This document shows positions 1 through 8,033 of a DNA stretch of 64,000 bases, piece by piece (position 1 is the first letter of the stretch; each line of letters begins with the position of its first letter). Source of the stretch: Phycisphaerales bacterium (GTDB taxonomy: Bacteria > Planctomycetota > Phycisphaerae > Phycisphaerales > UBA1924). The translations under genes were made by a program, and so were the position numbers. The DNA lies in assembly GCA_019744815.1 (NCBI GenBank), contig JAIEUA010000004.1, forward strand, positions 124,001-188,000, in the 5' to 3' direction. Under the pieces are notes generated by a model, which was not told the origin of the DNA, did no database searches, and saw only the letters and a program-made list of their open reading frames with translations.

Positions 1-2
1 TC

Positions 3-821
3 TTCGACCCCGACGGCGTGCTCTTCGATGCAACCGGAGCATTCTCCGGCGTCGCAAACTCCCTGCTCGTCGCCTGCTCCGGCTCCAACGAGGGCTTCGG
101 AGTCATCTACGCCCTGCGTCCCGACGGAACCCAGCTGACCGTCGCCGGCCCGCTCCAGGTGCTGAACAACAACGACTCGATGGCGTTCAACTCGCAGAAA
201 GTCCTCTACGTCAACGTCTATCCCAACGAAAGGATCGTGCGATTCAGCGGGCAGACTCCCGTCCCGGTGATCGCGTTGACAGGCACCGGCGGCGGATCCG
301 TGATGGTGATCGACGATCTCGATCGTCTGTGGGTCACCTGCGCCGATGGTTCCGTGCGCCGCTACGGAAGCGATGACGTTCTGCAGGCGACGATCGCTCT
401 CGGCCCCGGGGCAGATCCCGCCGTGGCGTTCTGCCCCGGAGGCGCGATGACCAAAGGGACGTATGTCCTCAACAACCAGAGCCACGTGCTCTCGCGCATC
501 GACGCTGCGAACCAGCTCGTCCCGGTCGGAACCGGTTTTCCCCAGGCCTACGGAATCACCTTCGATGCCGCCGGCAATCTCTACGTCGCGGCGTACCAGA
601 CCGGCGAGGTCTTCCGCTCCGGCTGCCCGGCCGACCTCAACTCCGACGGCCTGATCGACGACGCCGACTTCTCGATCTTCGCCGTCGCCTACGACATCCT
701 GGACTGTGCCGACCCCGCCATGCCCGCGCTCTATCCGGCCGACCTGAACCGCGACGCCCTCGTCGACGATGCCGACTTCGGCATCTTCGTGGTCGCGTAC
801 AACGACGTGATCTGCGGCTGA
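3..821 (+). CDS. secreted beta-propeller-like protein with dockerin-like C-terminus (5' end outside window)
   Basis: The reading frame is open from the window edge, so the gene begins upstream; a GTG at 18 is internal. The visible part matches the product of the frameshifted gene at 4580-5655, including FDPDGVLFDATGAFSG against its YDPDGVLYDDTGSFSG. It has repeated strand-turn stretches (DDLDRLWVTCADGSVRRYG, AYGITFDAAGNLYVAAY) like NHL or SMP-30 propeller blades. The C-terminus carries two calcium-loop motifs, DLNSDGLIDDADF and DLNRDALVDDADF, arranged like type I dockerin loops; the second has Ala where Gly is usual. Such tails are common on secreted planctomycete proteins. The role is probably extracellular or cell-surface, and the ligand is unknown. 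The propeller call is by pattern only. Confidence 0.75.
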   Translation, partial: FDPDGVLFDATGAFSGVANSLLVACSGSNEGFGVIYALRPDGTQLTVAGPLQVLNNNDSMAFNSQKVLYVNVYPNERIVRFSGQTPVPVIALTGTGGGSVMVIDDLDRLWVTCADGSVRRYGSDDVLQATIALGPGADPAVAFCPGGAMTKGTYVLNNQSHVLSRIDAANQLVPVGTGFPQAYGITFDAAGNLYVAAYQTGEVFRSGCPADLNSDGLIDDADFSIFAVAYDILDCADPAMPALYPADLNRDALVDDADFGIFVVAYNDVICG

Positions 822-847
822 CGCAGGCGGGCGGCACTCTCCCGTGC

Positions 848-875
848 CACTGACCTCGGCTCTGCGCGGTCAGTG
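848..875. terminator. hairpin between convergent genes, possible terminator
   Basis: The arms CACTGACC and GGTCAGTG form a perfect 8-bp stem around a 12-nt loop. It lies between the end of the propeller gene and the end of the oppositely oriented SUFU gene. There is no T-run, so intrinsic termination is uncertain. Confidence 0.35.
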
Positions 876-906
876 CATCCGCGCGTTTCGTCCACGACCC
901 GCCGCC

Positions 907-1599
907 TCACCGCGCCAACAAACTCTTCCTCCCCACCTCCACCACCGGCGAAAAGTCCGCCTCCTCCATCTTCTCCAAGAGCGCCTCCACCCCCTCTTCC
1001 ACCGCGAAATCCAGCTCGTCCCGATACAACGGCAGGATCATCAGCACGTTCACCACCCGCCCGTCCGACAGCTCGATCTCGCCCGCCCCCTCCGGCCCCA
1101 GCGGCGGCATGATCAGCATCCCCGCGAAGCCCCCCGAATCAATCTCCTCTTCCGGCTCGCTGAACTGCACCGTGTGCCCCACGCCCAGCCACGTCTCCAT
1201 CTCGTTCGGCAGCCGCGCCGCACGCTTCAGCCACTCGATCGGCCAGTACGTCTTCGCCGCCTTCTCCCGATCCTCCTCCAGCACCGGCCAATCCGGCGGC
1301 AACTGGATCATCATCTCCGCGAACTGCATCGCGCTCGTGTCCTCGTCGTCATCCGCCATCTCCGGCGGCACATCCATCGCCCGCTCACTCATCCCCGTCG
1401 TGTGCAGCGTCCAGCACGGCCACTCCTCCGACGGCGGAATCGGGAACACATCGATGTGCAACTCATCCGACATGATTTCGTGCATCACGATCTCGCTCGC
1501 CCCGTAATGCCGCTCAAAGTGCGCACAGATTTCTTCCATGAAGTTCGCGCCGCCTGCCCCACCCGCCCCGCCCCCGTCCGCGTCGTGTTCGTTCGCCAT
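907..1599 (-). CDS. suppressor-of-fused (SUFU) family protein
   Basis: The 230-residue product resembles the bacterial SUFU domain family. The domain covers about residues 25-220 and shows the block ELHIDVFPIPPSEEWPCWTL followed by HTTGMSERAM, close to the family pattern of HIDVxxIxPT then TSGMSxxxM. Asp/Glu-rich stretches (MADDDEDTSAMQF) and a late conserved LMILPLYRDELDF are also visible. The ATG at 1599 is chosen because an AGGGAG lies 7 nt upstream; the open frame further upstream is Arg-rich and looks non-coding. Bacterial SUFU proteins are often linked to immunity or contact-dependent systems, but no toxin gene is adjacent here, so the function is open. Two TTGTGCGCACA-type palindromes lie upstream. 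Confidence 0.72.
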   Translation of the reverse strand: MANEHDADGGGAGGAGGANFMEEICAHFERHYGASEIVMHEIMSDELHIDVFPIPPSEEWPCWTLHTTGMSERAMDVPPEMADDDEDTSAMQFAEMMIQLPPDWPVLEEDREKAAKTYWPIEWLKRAARLPNEMETWLGVGHTVQFSEPEEEIDSGGFAGMLIMPPLGPEGAGEIELSDGRVVNVLMILPLYRDELDFAVEEGVEALLEKMEEADFSPVVEVGRKSLLAR

Positions 1600-1738
1600 G
1601 AGCCACTCCCTGTGTGCCTGCCTACCCGCGCGCCAGTTTGCCCGTCCATCTGCGCGGGTCGGTCCTGAGGTCGCAGATGTTGTACCAAAACGCCAAGGCC
1701 CTCTGGCGGCCGCCCGCCGCCCCCATCCCCGGCCGTTC

Positions 1739-1762
1739 GCGCACAACGCCGTCGTTGTGCGC
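1739..1762. promoter_or_regulatory. perfect palindrome upstream of the SUFU gene
   Basis: GCGCACAACG and CGTTGTGCGC form a perfect 10-bp inverted repeat with a 4-nt centre. Its right half, CGTTGTGCGCACA, recurs at 1891-1903. It may be an operator for the leftward SUFU gene; the regulator is unknown. Confidence 0.4.
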
Positions 1763-1892
1763 ACACCACGCGAACACTTTTCTCCCCACCTTCCGACTTT
1801 CCGAACCAATCTCCCCGCCCCCCGCCGCGGCCACGACTTACGCCGTTCCCACCCGCCGTAAGTCCTGTTTCCCCGCGCCCACACCGCCGCCG

Positions 1893-1904
1893 TTGTGCGC
1901 ACAA
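1893..1904. promoter_or_regulatory. second copy of the TTGTGCGCACAA palindrome
   Basis: TTGTGCGCACAA is a perfect 12-nt palindrome about 135 bp from the related site at 1739-1762 and about 290 bp upstream of the SUFU start. The rest of the 1600-1957 gap contains no credible gene. Paired palindromes suggest cooperative binding, which is an inference. Confidence 0.35.
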
Positions 1905-1970
1905 ATGAGGCCCAAGCCGCTTAGGTAGAGGGACCCCCTCGTCGCGCCTTCCCTTTCGTGAGACTCCATC

Positions 1971-2833
1971 GCTCCATCGCTCCGTCTCTTCGTCTCTTCG
2001 TCTCTTCGTCTCTTCGTCTCTCCGTCTCCCCGTCTCCCCGTCTCTTCTTCCCCTTGTCCCCGCCTCCCGCCCGGAGGGCGCACGACCGTTGCCGGCAGAT
2101 TCATCTGCCGGATTCAGCCATCCTGAGCCAACCCCGCCCCGGAGGGGCGGACGAACACCACTGCGTGGAAGCAGCCAACGCACAGGAACCCATTCCGTCT
2201 TTCCCCGTCTCTTCGTCTCTTCGTCTCTTCTTCCCCTTGTCCCCGCCTCCCGCCCGGAGGGCGCACGACCGTTTCCGGCAGATTCATCTGCCGGTCTCAG
2301 CCATCCTGAATCAACCCCGCCCCGGAGGGGCGGACGAACACCACTGCGTGGAAGCAGCCAACGCACAGGAACAGATTCCGTCTTTCCCCGTCTCTTCGTC
2401 TCTTCGTCTCTCCGCCTCTCCGTCTCTCCGTCTCTTCTTCCCCCTGTCCCCGCCTCCCGCCCGGAGGGCGCACGACCGTTGCCGGCAGATTCATCTGCCG
2501 GTCTCGGCCATCCTGAACCAACCCCGCCCCGGAGGGGCGGACGAACACCGCTGCGTGGAAGCAGCCAACGCACAGGATCACAGTCCGTCTTTCCCCGTCT
2601 CTTCGTCTCCCCGTCTCTCCGTCTCTCCGTCTCTTCTTCCCCTTGTCCCCGCCTCCCGCCCGGAGGGCGCACGACCGTTGCCGGCAGATTCATCTGCCGG
2701 TTTCAGCCATCCTGAACCAACCCCGCCCCGGAGGGGCGGACGAACACCACTGCGTGGAAGCAGCCAACGCACAGGATCACAGTCCGTCTTTCCCCGTCTC
2801 TCCGTCTCTCCGTCTCTTCGTCCTTTCTCTCCC
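1971..2833 (+). repeat. four-unit tandem array of 183-207 bp palindrome-rich repeats with cgtctctt spacers
   Basis: Four near-identical cores start at the run cccc of about 2050, 2233, 2440 and 2639. Each core holds GCCC-GGA-GGGC, CCGGCAGAT-TC-ATCTGCCGG and CCGCCCC-GGA-GGGGCGG hairpins and ends near cgcacagga. The cores are separated by a varying number of octamers of the type cgtctctt or cgtctctc, which explains the unequal unit lengths. The last octamer tract runs straight into the ATG at 2834. Long open frames across the array on both strands are low-complexity by-products of the repeats. Confidence 0.9.
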
Positions 2834-3592
2834 ATGCTCAACCAAGTCCTCACATCTCTCCTGCACACCCGCGACTCCATCGCCGACGCCGCGGCCGCGC
2901 TCAAGCTCCCTCTCTCCGAGTTCATCGCCATCGCCACCTCACCCCAGGCCCAGCACATCCTCGCCCAAGTCGAAGCCCTCGAGAAACGCCGCGCCGAAGT
3001 CCTCCAGGCCGCCGCGCTCGCCGCCGCTCTCCAAACGCTCCACACCCTCACCGACGCCGACTCACTGGGTGACGACGACACCCGCAACATCCAACGCAAG
3101 TGTGCGTCCGCCATCCTCACCCACACCCGCGCCACCGCCCGGCTCGCCCTCGACACCAAGCGTGCCGAGTCCCTCATGCTCCACCGGGCCCGGCAACGCC
3201 CAGCAAAGGACCGATCGCCGCTTCGCCCTGCAGCGAGAACGCCCACATGTCCCAGTGCACGCGAGCGCGAAGCATCGCGTGGGGAGAAACACCGCCCGCT
3301 GGCGGCGTGTTATCGGCCGACACGGCAGACGCCGCGAGGCTCGCGCGTTCCCATGCACAAATCGTCCCTCGCGCAGCGCCCCGTCTCCCACTCCGTCGCC
3401 AGTCCGAGAAGGAGACTCGCCGCAACACTCGCGCCACGCCAAGGGACATATCGGACGAGCCATCACAGGCAAACTCCCTACTTGTGCACCAAACTACCGC
3501 ATTGCATGGCACGTCCCCCCAACATGAGTAGCTTTGCCGAGTGTTGCGAGAAAGGTGTTCGCCCCGCGTTGGTGGTCGGCGCCCGATTCTGA
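2834..3592 (+). CDS. uncharacterised helical protein, doubtful C-terminal half
   Basis: The first 120 or so residues look coding. They begin MLNQVLTSLLHTRDSIADAA and continue with an Ala/Leu-rich helical stretch that could contain a helix-turn-helix (AAALKLPLSEFIAIATS) followed by a coiled coil (ILAQVEALEKRRAEVLQAAA). After about residue 125 the frame turns Arg/Pro/Ser-rich and resembles translated non-coding DNA, although no stop occurs until 3592. A frameshift near 3190-3210 or gene decay is possible. The start is the first ATG after the octamer repeat array and has no Shine-Dalgarno; the leader reads cgtctctt-cgtccttt-ctctccc-ATG. I do not recognise a family with confidence. Confidence 0.5.
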   Translation: MLNQVLTSLLHTRDSIADAAAALKLPLSEFIAIATSPQAQHILAQVEALEKRRAEVLQAAALAAALQTLHTLTDADSLGDDDTRNIQRKCASAILTHTRATARLALDTKRAESLMLHRARQRPAKDRSPLRPAARTPTCPSAREREASRGEKHRPLAACYRPTRQTPRGSRVPMHKSSLAQRPVSHSVASPRRRLAATLAPRQGTYRTSHHRQTPYLCTKLPHCMARPPNMSSFAECCEKGVRPALVVGARF

Positions 3593-3603
3593 ACGCAATG
3601 CAA

Positions 3604-3609
3604 AGGGAG
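3604..3609 (+). promoter_or_regulatory. ribosome binding site that decides the GTG start of the LamG gene
   Basis: AGGGAG ends 9 nt before the GTG at 3619. It lies inside the reading frame opened by the ATG at 3598, so the GTG is preferred; that start also gives a clean signal peptide. Confidence 0.55.
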
Positions 3610-3618
3610 AAGTGCACC

Positions 3619-4365
3619 GTGGGAAATCGTCTTGGCTCGCTCGTCGTCGCCGCGTCCGCTGCTTGCACCGGTCTCGCGCACGCTGGTCTCATCGCCTACT
3701 TCCCCTTCACCGGCGGGTCGGTCGCCGACGCGTCCGGCAACGGCGTCGTCGCAACCAACAACGGTGCCGCCACCGTCGCCGGCAAGGTCGGCCAGGCCCT
3801 CTCCTTCAACGGCTCGACCACCTTCGTGAACGTCAATCTCAATATCAACGCCTCCGCGCGTCCCAACCTCACCATGGGCGCCTGGGTCAAGGCCGCCGCA
3901 GGAAACGGCCTCGTCTCGCAGATCATCTCGCACGACAACTTCGGCTTCGATCGCTCCCTCTGCATCGACTTCCGCGGCGGCAAGACCAACAGCTGGTCCA
4001 CCTTCACCGGTCAGGGCGTGCTCAGCAGCGGCGTCACCGCCGCCGTCGACGAGTGGGTCTTCCTCGCCGTCGTCTACAACCAGAGCGCCGGCACCGTGCG
4101 CCTGAACGTCAACGGCCAGAGCGTCACCGCCAACACCAACTTCAACCCCGGCTTCAGCTACCTCAACATCGGCGTCAACCCCAACGGCAACGGCGAGTAC
4201 TTCAGCGGCCTGATCGATGAGGTCTTCTTCTACGACGAAGCCCTCACCGACCGCCAGCTCGACAGCATCCGCCTCAACGGCATCCCCACGCCCGGAGCCG
4301 CCGGTCTGCTCGCCATGGCGGGTCTCACCGCCGCCCGCCGCAGCCGTCAGCGCCGCGATGCCTGA
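3619..4365 (+). CDS. secreted LamG-domain protein with PEP-CTERM-like tail
   Basis: A 248-residue protein with a signal peptide of about 22 residues (basic GNRLGSL, hydrophobic VVAASAACTG, then AHA). The body is a concanavalin-like LamG jelly roll: LIAYFPFTGGSVADASGNG at the front, GQALSFNGSTTFV, and the closing GLIDEVFFYDEALTDRQL typical of this fold. The end, TPGAAGLLAMAGLTAARRSR, has the short hydrophobic helix and Arg cluster of PEP-CTERM-type sorting tails. It is probably exported and anchored or processed at the surface, and may bind glycan. The ATG at 3598 is an alternative start. A strong hairpin follows at 4407. Confidence 0.8.
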   Translation: MGNRLGSLVVAASAACTGLAHAGLIAYFPFTGGSVADASGNGVVATNNGAATVAGKVGQALSFNGSTTFVNVNLNINASARPNLTMGAWVKAAAGNGLVSQIISHDNFGFDRSLCIDFRGGKTNSWSTFTGQGVLSSGVTAAVDEWVFLAVVYNQSAGTVRLNVNGQSVTANTNFNPGFSYLNIGVNPNGNGEYFSGLIDEVFFYDEALTDRQLDSIRLNGIPTPGAAGLLAMAGLTAARRSRQRRDA

Positions 4366-4406
4366 TCCGCACGCAAGGGCTGCGATCACTCCAGACCGCC
4401 CACCGA

Positions 4407-4432
4407 ACACCCGCTGCCCTCAGCGGGTGTTT
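4407..4432 (+). terminator. rho-independent terminator after the LamG gene
   Basis: ACACCCGCTG and CAGCGGGTGT form a perfect 10-bp stem with a CCCT loop, followed by TT. It sits 42 bp past the LamG stop and before the next gene on the same strand. Confidence 0.65.
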
Positions 4433-4579
4433 GTCATTCCGGCAGCACGAGAACTTCTTCCCGGTGCCGAGATCAACCCTGGCCCACCAGCCCAGACTGC
4501 CCTTCGAATCGATCCAGACGGGCACAACGACTCAGGAAGAGTCGCATCGTCCTGTACAATGAATAACGAGGAGATCCCC

Positions 4580-5655
4580 ATGCTGTTCCGTTCCCTACGT
4601 CCTTCCCTTCTGTGCGTCGGTACGTTGGCGATCGTCTTCCACACCGCCTCCGCCGCTCCGTCCATCCCGGGCATCGGCATCCACGCCTACGGCCAGTTCC
4701 CCGCCGCGTATCTCCCCTACAACCTCTCGCTCTCGCCCGACGGCTCGCTCTTCGCCGGGTCCGACAGCAACGCCAACGAGGGTGTCATCCTCTGCCGCAT
4801 TCCTCCCGGCGGCGCCCCGCCGTCCCGATCACTTCCCAGCTCATCTACGACCCCGACGGCGTGCTCTACGACGACACCGGTTCCTTCAGCGGCGTGCCCG
4901 GCGCGCTCCTGGTCGGTTGCACGAATCTCTTCCAGTTCCCCGGACAGATCAAGGCCGTCAAGCCCGACGGCACGGTCTTCCTCGTCGTACCGCCCACCAG
5001 CACGCTCAACAACTGCGACTCCATGGCCTTCAACTCCGCCAAGAGCCTCTACATCAACGCCTACGAGAACAAAGCTATCGTGAAGTTCTCCGGCCTCACG
5101 CCGCAGGCCGTGATCAGCGTTCCCGCCGGCAGCGGCGTCATCACCATCGACGATCTCGACCGCATCTGGGTTGCCTGCGGCGACGGCGCGCTCCGCCGCT
5201 ACGGTCCCGACCACAACCTGCAGGCCGTCATCCCCATCGGCGGCACATCCCCCGCGCTGGGCTTCAGCCCCGGCGGCATCTTCGCCAAAGGCATCTACAC
5301 CGTCCATCGCGCCACCGGCGTGCTCTACCGCGTCACTGCCGCCGACACACTCGAGCAGATCGGCTCCGGCTTCCCCGACACCTACGCGCTCGCCTTCGAC
5401 GCCGCCGGACACCTGTACTGCGCGAACTACGGCACCGGCGCGGTGCTCCGTTCCGGCTGTGTCGCCGACCTGAACGCCGACGGCCTGGTTGACGATGCCG
5501 ATTTCTCGATCTTCGTCGTCGCCTACGACGTTCTCGACTGCGCCGACCCCGCCATGCCCGCGCTCTGCCCCGCTGATCTGAACCGCGACGCCGTGGTCGA
5601 TGATGCCGACTTCAGCATCTTCGCGGTGGCGTATGACACTTTGCTGTGCGACTAG
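4580..5655 (+). pseudogene. secreted beta-propeller/dockerin-like protein, interrupted by a 1-base frameshift
   Basis: The start at 4580 has GAGGAG at 4568-4573 and a TACAAT -10-like hexamer at 4555-4560. It opens with a signal peptide (MLFRSLRPSLLCVGTLAIVF, cleavage near TASAA) and runs in one frame to about 4815. The homologous sequence then continues in the -1 frame (VPITSQLIYDPDG) to a stop at 5655. Adding one C to the run of four C at 4815-4818 restores a single frame reading ...PPGGAPAVPITSQ. The body matches the gene at 3-821, with blade-like segments and two dockerin-like loops (DLNADGLVDDADF, DLNRDAVVDDADF). It is either a recent inactivating deletion or a sequencing error; everything downstream is intact. 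Confidence 0.75.
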
Positions 5656-5692
5656 GCGATCATGCGCTTGCTGCGTCGGTGATCCCGCGCCA

Positions 5693-6577
5693 TCACGGGC
5701 ACACGAGCTGGTCGTACTCGCCCGCGAAGATGGTGAAGTCGGTGTCGTCGACGCCGCCGTCCTGATTGAAATCGCCGATGCACCCGAATGGCATCGTGGG
5801 CTCCGAGCAGAGAAGCACGTCGTACTGCACGACGAAGATGCTGAAGTCGGCGTCGTCGACGAACAGGTCTCCGTTCATGTCGGTCGCGCACGCGAACGAC
5901 CGCAGCTCCTGATCGGTGAGGAAGCGGTTGTAGAAGCGGATGTCGTCGAGGAATCCGGTGAAGCGAATCGTCCCGTCCGCATTCACGCACGGTCCACCCG
6001 CGAACCTCAGAAGCGCAGCGTTCGAGATGTTGGTTGTTGCCGACGTGGTCGTGCTCGCGATCACGATGCCATCGCGTGCCGCGACGGCGTTGGTGCCCTT
6101 GCGCCGGAACACAATGTGGTGCCACTTGTCATCGAGCATCTCGGTCGCAGCGACTTTGAGAGGACTCGCCCCGCCGCTGCTCGAGTACGCCTCGATGGAC
6201 ATGGAACTCCCCGTCGAACCCGACCCGCCGCGGATGTCGAACTGGCTGCCGAAGTTGCACGTGGGGCGCTTGCTCATCACCTCGAGCGCGGCCTTCTGAG
6301 CCGGGTTTCGGATCCAGAACGCGATGGTGAAGTCGCCGGTCCCGAAGTTGCCCGCGGTGTTGCCGCACTGCACCTCGCCGCCGTTGAAATCGAAGGCCTG
6401 GCCATAGCGGCCCGGAACGAACACGACGTTGCCGACGATGGTGCCGTTGGCCGTGCCGGCGCTGTCTTCGGCGTTGCCGTCGGCCTTCCACCAGTTGACC
6501 ATGTCGGCGGGTTGTGCCAGCGCGAGCGAGCCGACGAATGACATGGCCGCGATCGACACGCGGTGCAGAGTTCGCAT
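5693..6577 (-). CDS. secreted LamG-domain protein with dockerin-like repeats
   Basis: A 294-residue protein. Start ATG at 6577 has a strong GGAGGGG 4 nt upstream; the much longer open frame extends over the antiporter gene and is not used. A signal peptide (MRTLHRVSIAAMSFVGSLALA) precedes a LamG domain with MVNWWKADGNAEDSAGTANG, GQAFDFNGG, WHHIVFRR and GFLDDIRFYNRFLTDQEL. The C-terminus carries two calcium-loop motifs, DMNGDLFVDDADF and DFNQDGGVDDTDF, separated by paired Cys. It is convergent with the propeller gene ending at 5655 and belongs to the same group of secreted proteins. It probably acts outside the cell in carbohydrate or matrix binding. Confidence 0.8.
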   Translation of the reverse strand: MRTLHRVSIAAMSFVGSLALAQPADMVNWWKADGNAEDSAGTANGTIVGNVVFVPGRYGQAFDFNGGEVQCGNTAGNFGTGDFTIAFWIRNPAQKAALEVMSKRPTCNFGSQFDIRGGSGSTGSSMSIEAYSSSGGASPLKVAATEMLDDKWHHIVFRRKGTNAVAARDGIVIASTTTSATTNISNAALLRFAGGPCVNADGTIRFTGFLDDIRFYNRFLTDQELRSFACATDMNGDLFVDDADFSIFVVQYDVLLCSEPTMPFGCIGDFNQDGGVDDTDFTIFAGEYDQLVCP

Positions 6578-6681
6578 GATCCCCTCCAATTGTGTCCGTA
6601 GCCTACCACCCGGTGGGTGCCGCGCCAACCAGAATCTATTCGGTCCGAGAATGACGGCGGGGCGAGCGAGTCGATACGGAT

Positions 6682-7911
6682 TCAGGCGAGCTGGGGTTCG
6701 CCCTTGATCAGGCGCTTCACGATCACGATGAACGCCCCCGTGAGTACCAGATTCAGCGCCAGCGAGATGACGGCCACCAGCACCGTCTGCCCCGCGATGC
6801 CGTAGCTGAGGGCCACGACCAGAATGCCCGCGCCCACCTCGCCGCGGGGCCACATGCCGACCGCGAGAGCGAGTCTGGTTTTGAGCGTTGCCTCGCGCTT
6901 GTAGCAGAACGCGGGGAACATCTTCCCGACATTGGACAGAATCGTGACCGCGAGCACGTGCAGGCCGACGGTCACCCAGTTGATCGCCATCGGCTCGCTC
7001 GCCGCGGTCACCGCTCCCGCCACGCCCTCTCCCACCTGGGCCGCCTGGATCTTGTCGAGGTGCGGCAGGGACAGGCCGACCAAGAACAAGAACAGCCCGG
7101 AGATGATCGTGCCGACCAGAGCCTCGGAGCCCTTGCCCTCGTGGTGGGTGTGGTCGACGGTGCCGTCCGAACGCCGCGGGAGGGCGATCACGCACCCCAA
7201 CACGAACGCGGGGAGCAGGATCTCGATGTGGATGGTCGCGTTGGGGTCGAGCCACTTGCTGAGGACGTACAAGCCCTCGGAGAGCGCGACGAGCCCGATG
7301 GAGTAGCCAACGACGAACGGCCAGGTGATCGGGATCTTGAACGCGTGCAGCTTGAACCACGCGAGCAGCAACAGCCCGACCATGATGAGCACGACCACGC
7401 CGAGCTGCCACTGCAGGCCGACGATGAACATCTTGAGCGGGATCAGGAGCAGGATCGTTCCGATGTCGTCAAAGATCGCCAGAATGCGGGCCTTCTTGAA
7501 GAGCCAGGTCGAGGCCAGTCCCGCGGCGGCGAGCATGCTGAAAAGCACGCCCGCCGAGGTCGGGGCCGCGAAGCAGCCGACCAGGAGCTCTTGCTTCCAG
7601 ACCGTCCAGCTCGACGCCGAGCCGGGCTCGCCCATCACCAGCACGAAGTACGCGGCGACGAAGAGCCAGGGGAACGAGGCGGCGGTCATCGCGATGGCGA
7701 AGTCGACGCCGTATTGGCCTTTGCGGCGTTTATCGATGTCGAACTCGTAGCCGACATGGATCATGATGAAGGCGAGGCAGATGAAGGTCAGCCACTGGCG
7801 TGCGTGCTCGAAGAACTCGAGCGACGGCGGGGCCTTGAACAGCCCGGGCACGAGCTGTGAGCCGACCATGCCCAGGACAAGCAGGATGGAGTAGACGATG
7901 ACCTTGCCCAT
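6682..7911 (-). CDS. cation/proton antiporter (Na+/H+ exchanger-like membrane protein)
   Basis: A 409-residue integral membrane protein with about 12 hydrophobic segments, beginning MGKVIVYSILLVLGMVGSQL. Features consistent with the CPA superfamily are a mid-protein LAIFDDIGTILLLIPL, where paired acidic residues in a helix resemble the ND/DD ion site, and CFAAPTSAGVLFSML in an earlier helix. A short His-rich loop (DHTHHEGKG) joins two halves. It probably exchanges Na+ or K+ for protons across the inner membrane. The ATG at 7911 is preferred to the further upstream frame start because the upstream residues are polar and Arg-rich. The gene is divergent from the DUF1275-STAS gene. Confidence 0.75.
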   Translation of the reverse strand: MGKVIVYSILLVLGMVGSQLVPGLFKAPPSLEFFEHARQWLTFICLAFIMIHVGYEFDIDKRRKGQYGVDFAIAMTAASFPWLFVAAYFVLVMGEPGSASSWTVWKQELLVGCFAAPTSAGVLFSMLAAAGLASTWLFKKARILAIFDDIGTILLLIPLKMFIVGLQWQLGVVVLIMVGLLLLAWFKLHAFKIPITWPFVVGYSIGLVALSEGLYVLSKWLDPNATIHIEILLPAFVLGCVIALPRRSDGTVDHTHHEGKGSEALVGTIISGLFLFLVGLSLPHLDKIQAAQVGEGVAGAVTAASEPMAINWVTVGLHVLAVTILSNVGKMFPAFCYKREATLKTRLALAVGMWPRGEVGAGILVVALSYGIAGQTVLVAVISLALNLVLTGAFIVIVKRLIKGEPQLA

Positions 7912-8033
7912 AGAGGGCAGAGTATCGCGGGAATCGGCAGTGGATGCCGTGCAAATCGTATGAATCCGTCCACAGGGCCGGGGTCGCGCTTGCTTCTTGC
8001 CTTCCCGCGCGCCGATGATCATGCAGCGATCCC

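Noticed and set aside
1485..2693. Long leftward open frame (about 400 residues) over the repeat array
   Set aside because: The translation is a low-complexity product of the repeats (ETERRRDEETKRRG-like), repeated in step with the DNA units, and has no plausible start signal.
1971..2833. Possible CRISPR or phage attachment region
   Set aside because: The units are 183-207 bp with only octamer-number differences between them; no integrase or spacer-like variation.
6578..7411. Long extension of the LamG gene at 5693-6577 through the antiporter gene
   Set aside because: ATG 6577 has a strong GGAGGGG, and the upstream frame is the antisense of the membrane protein.
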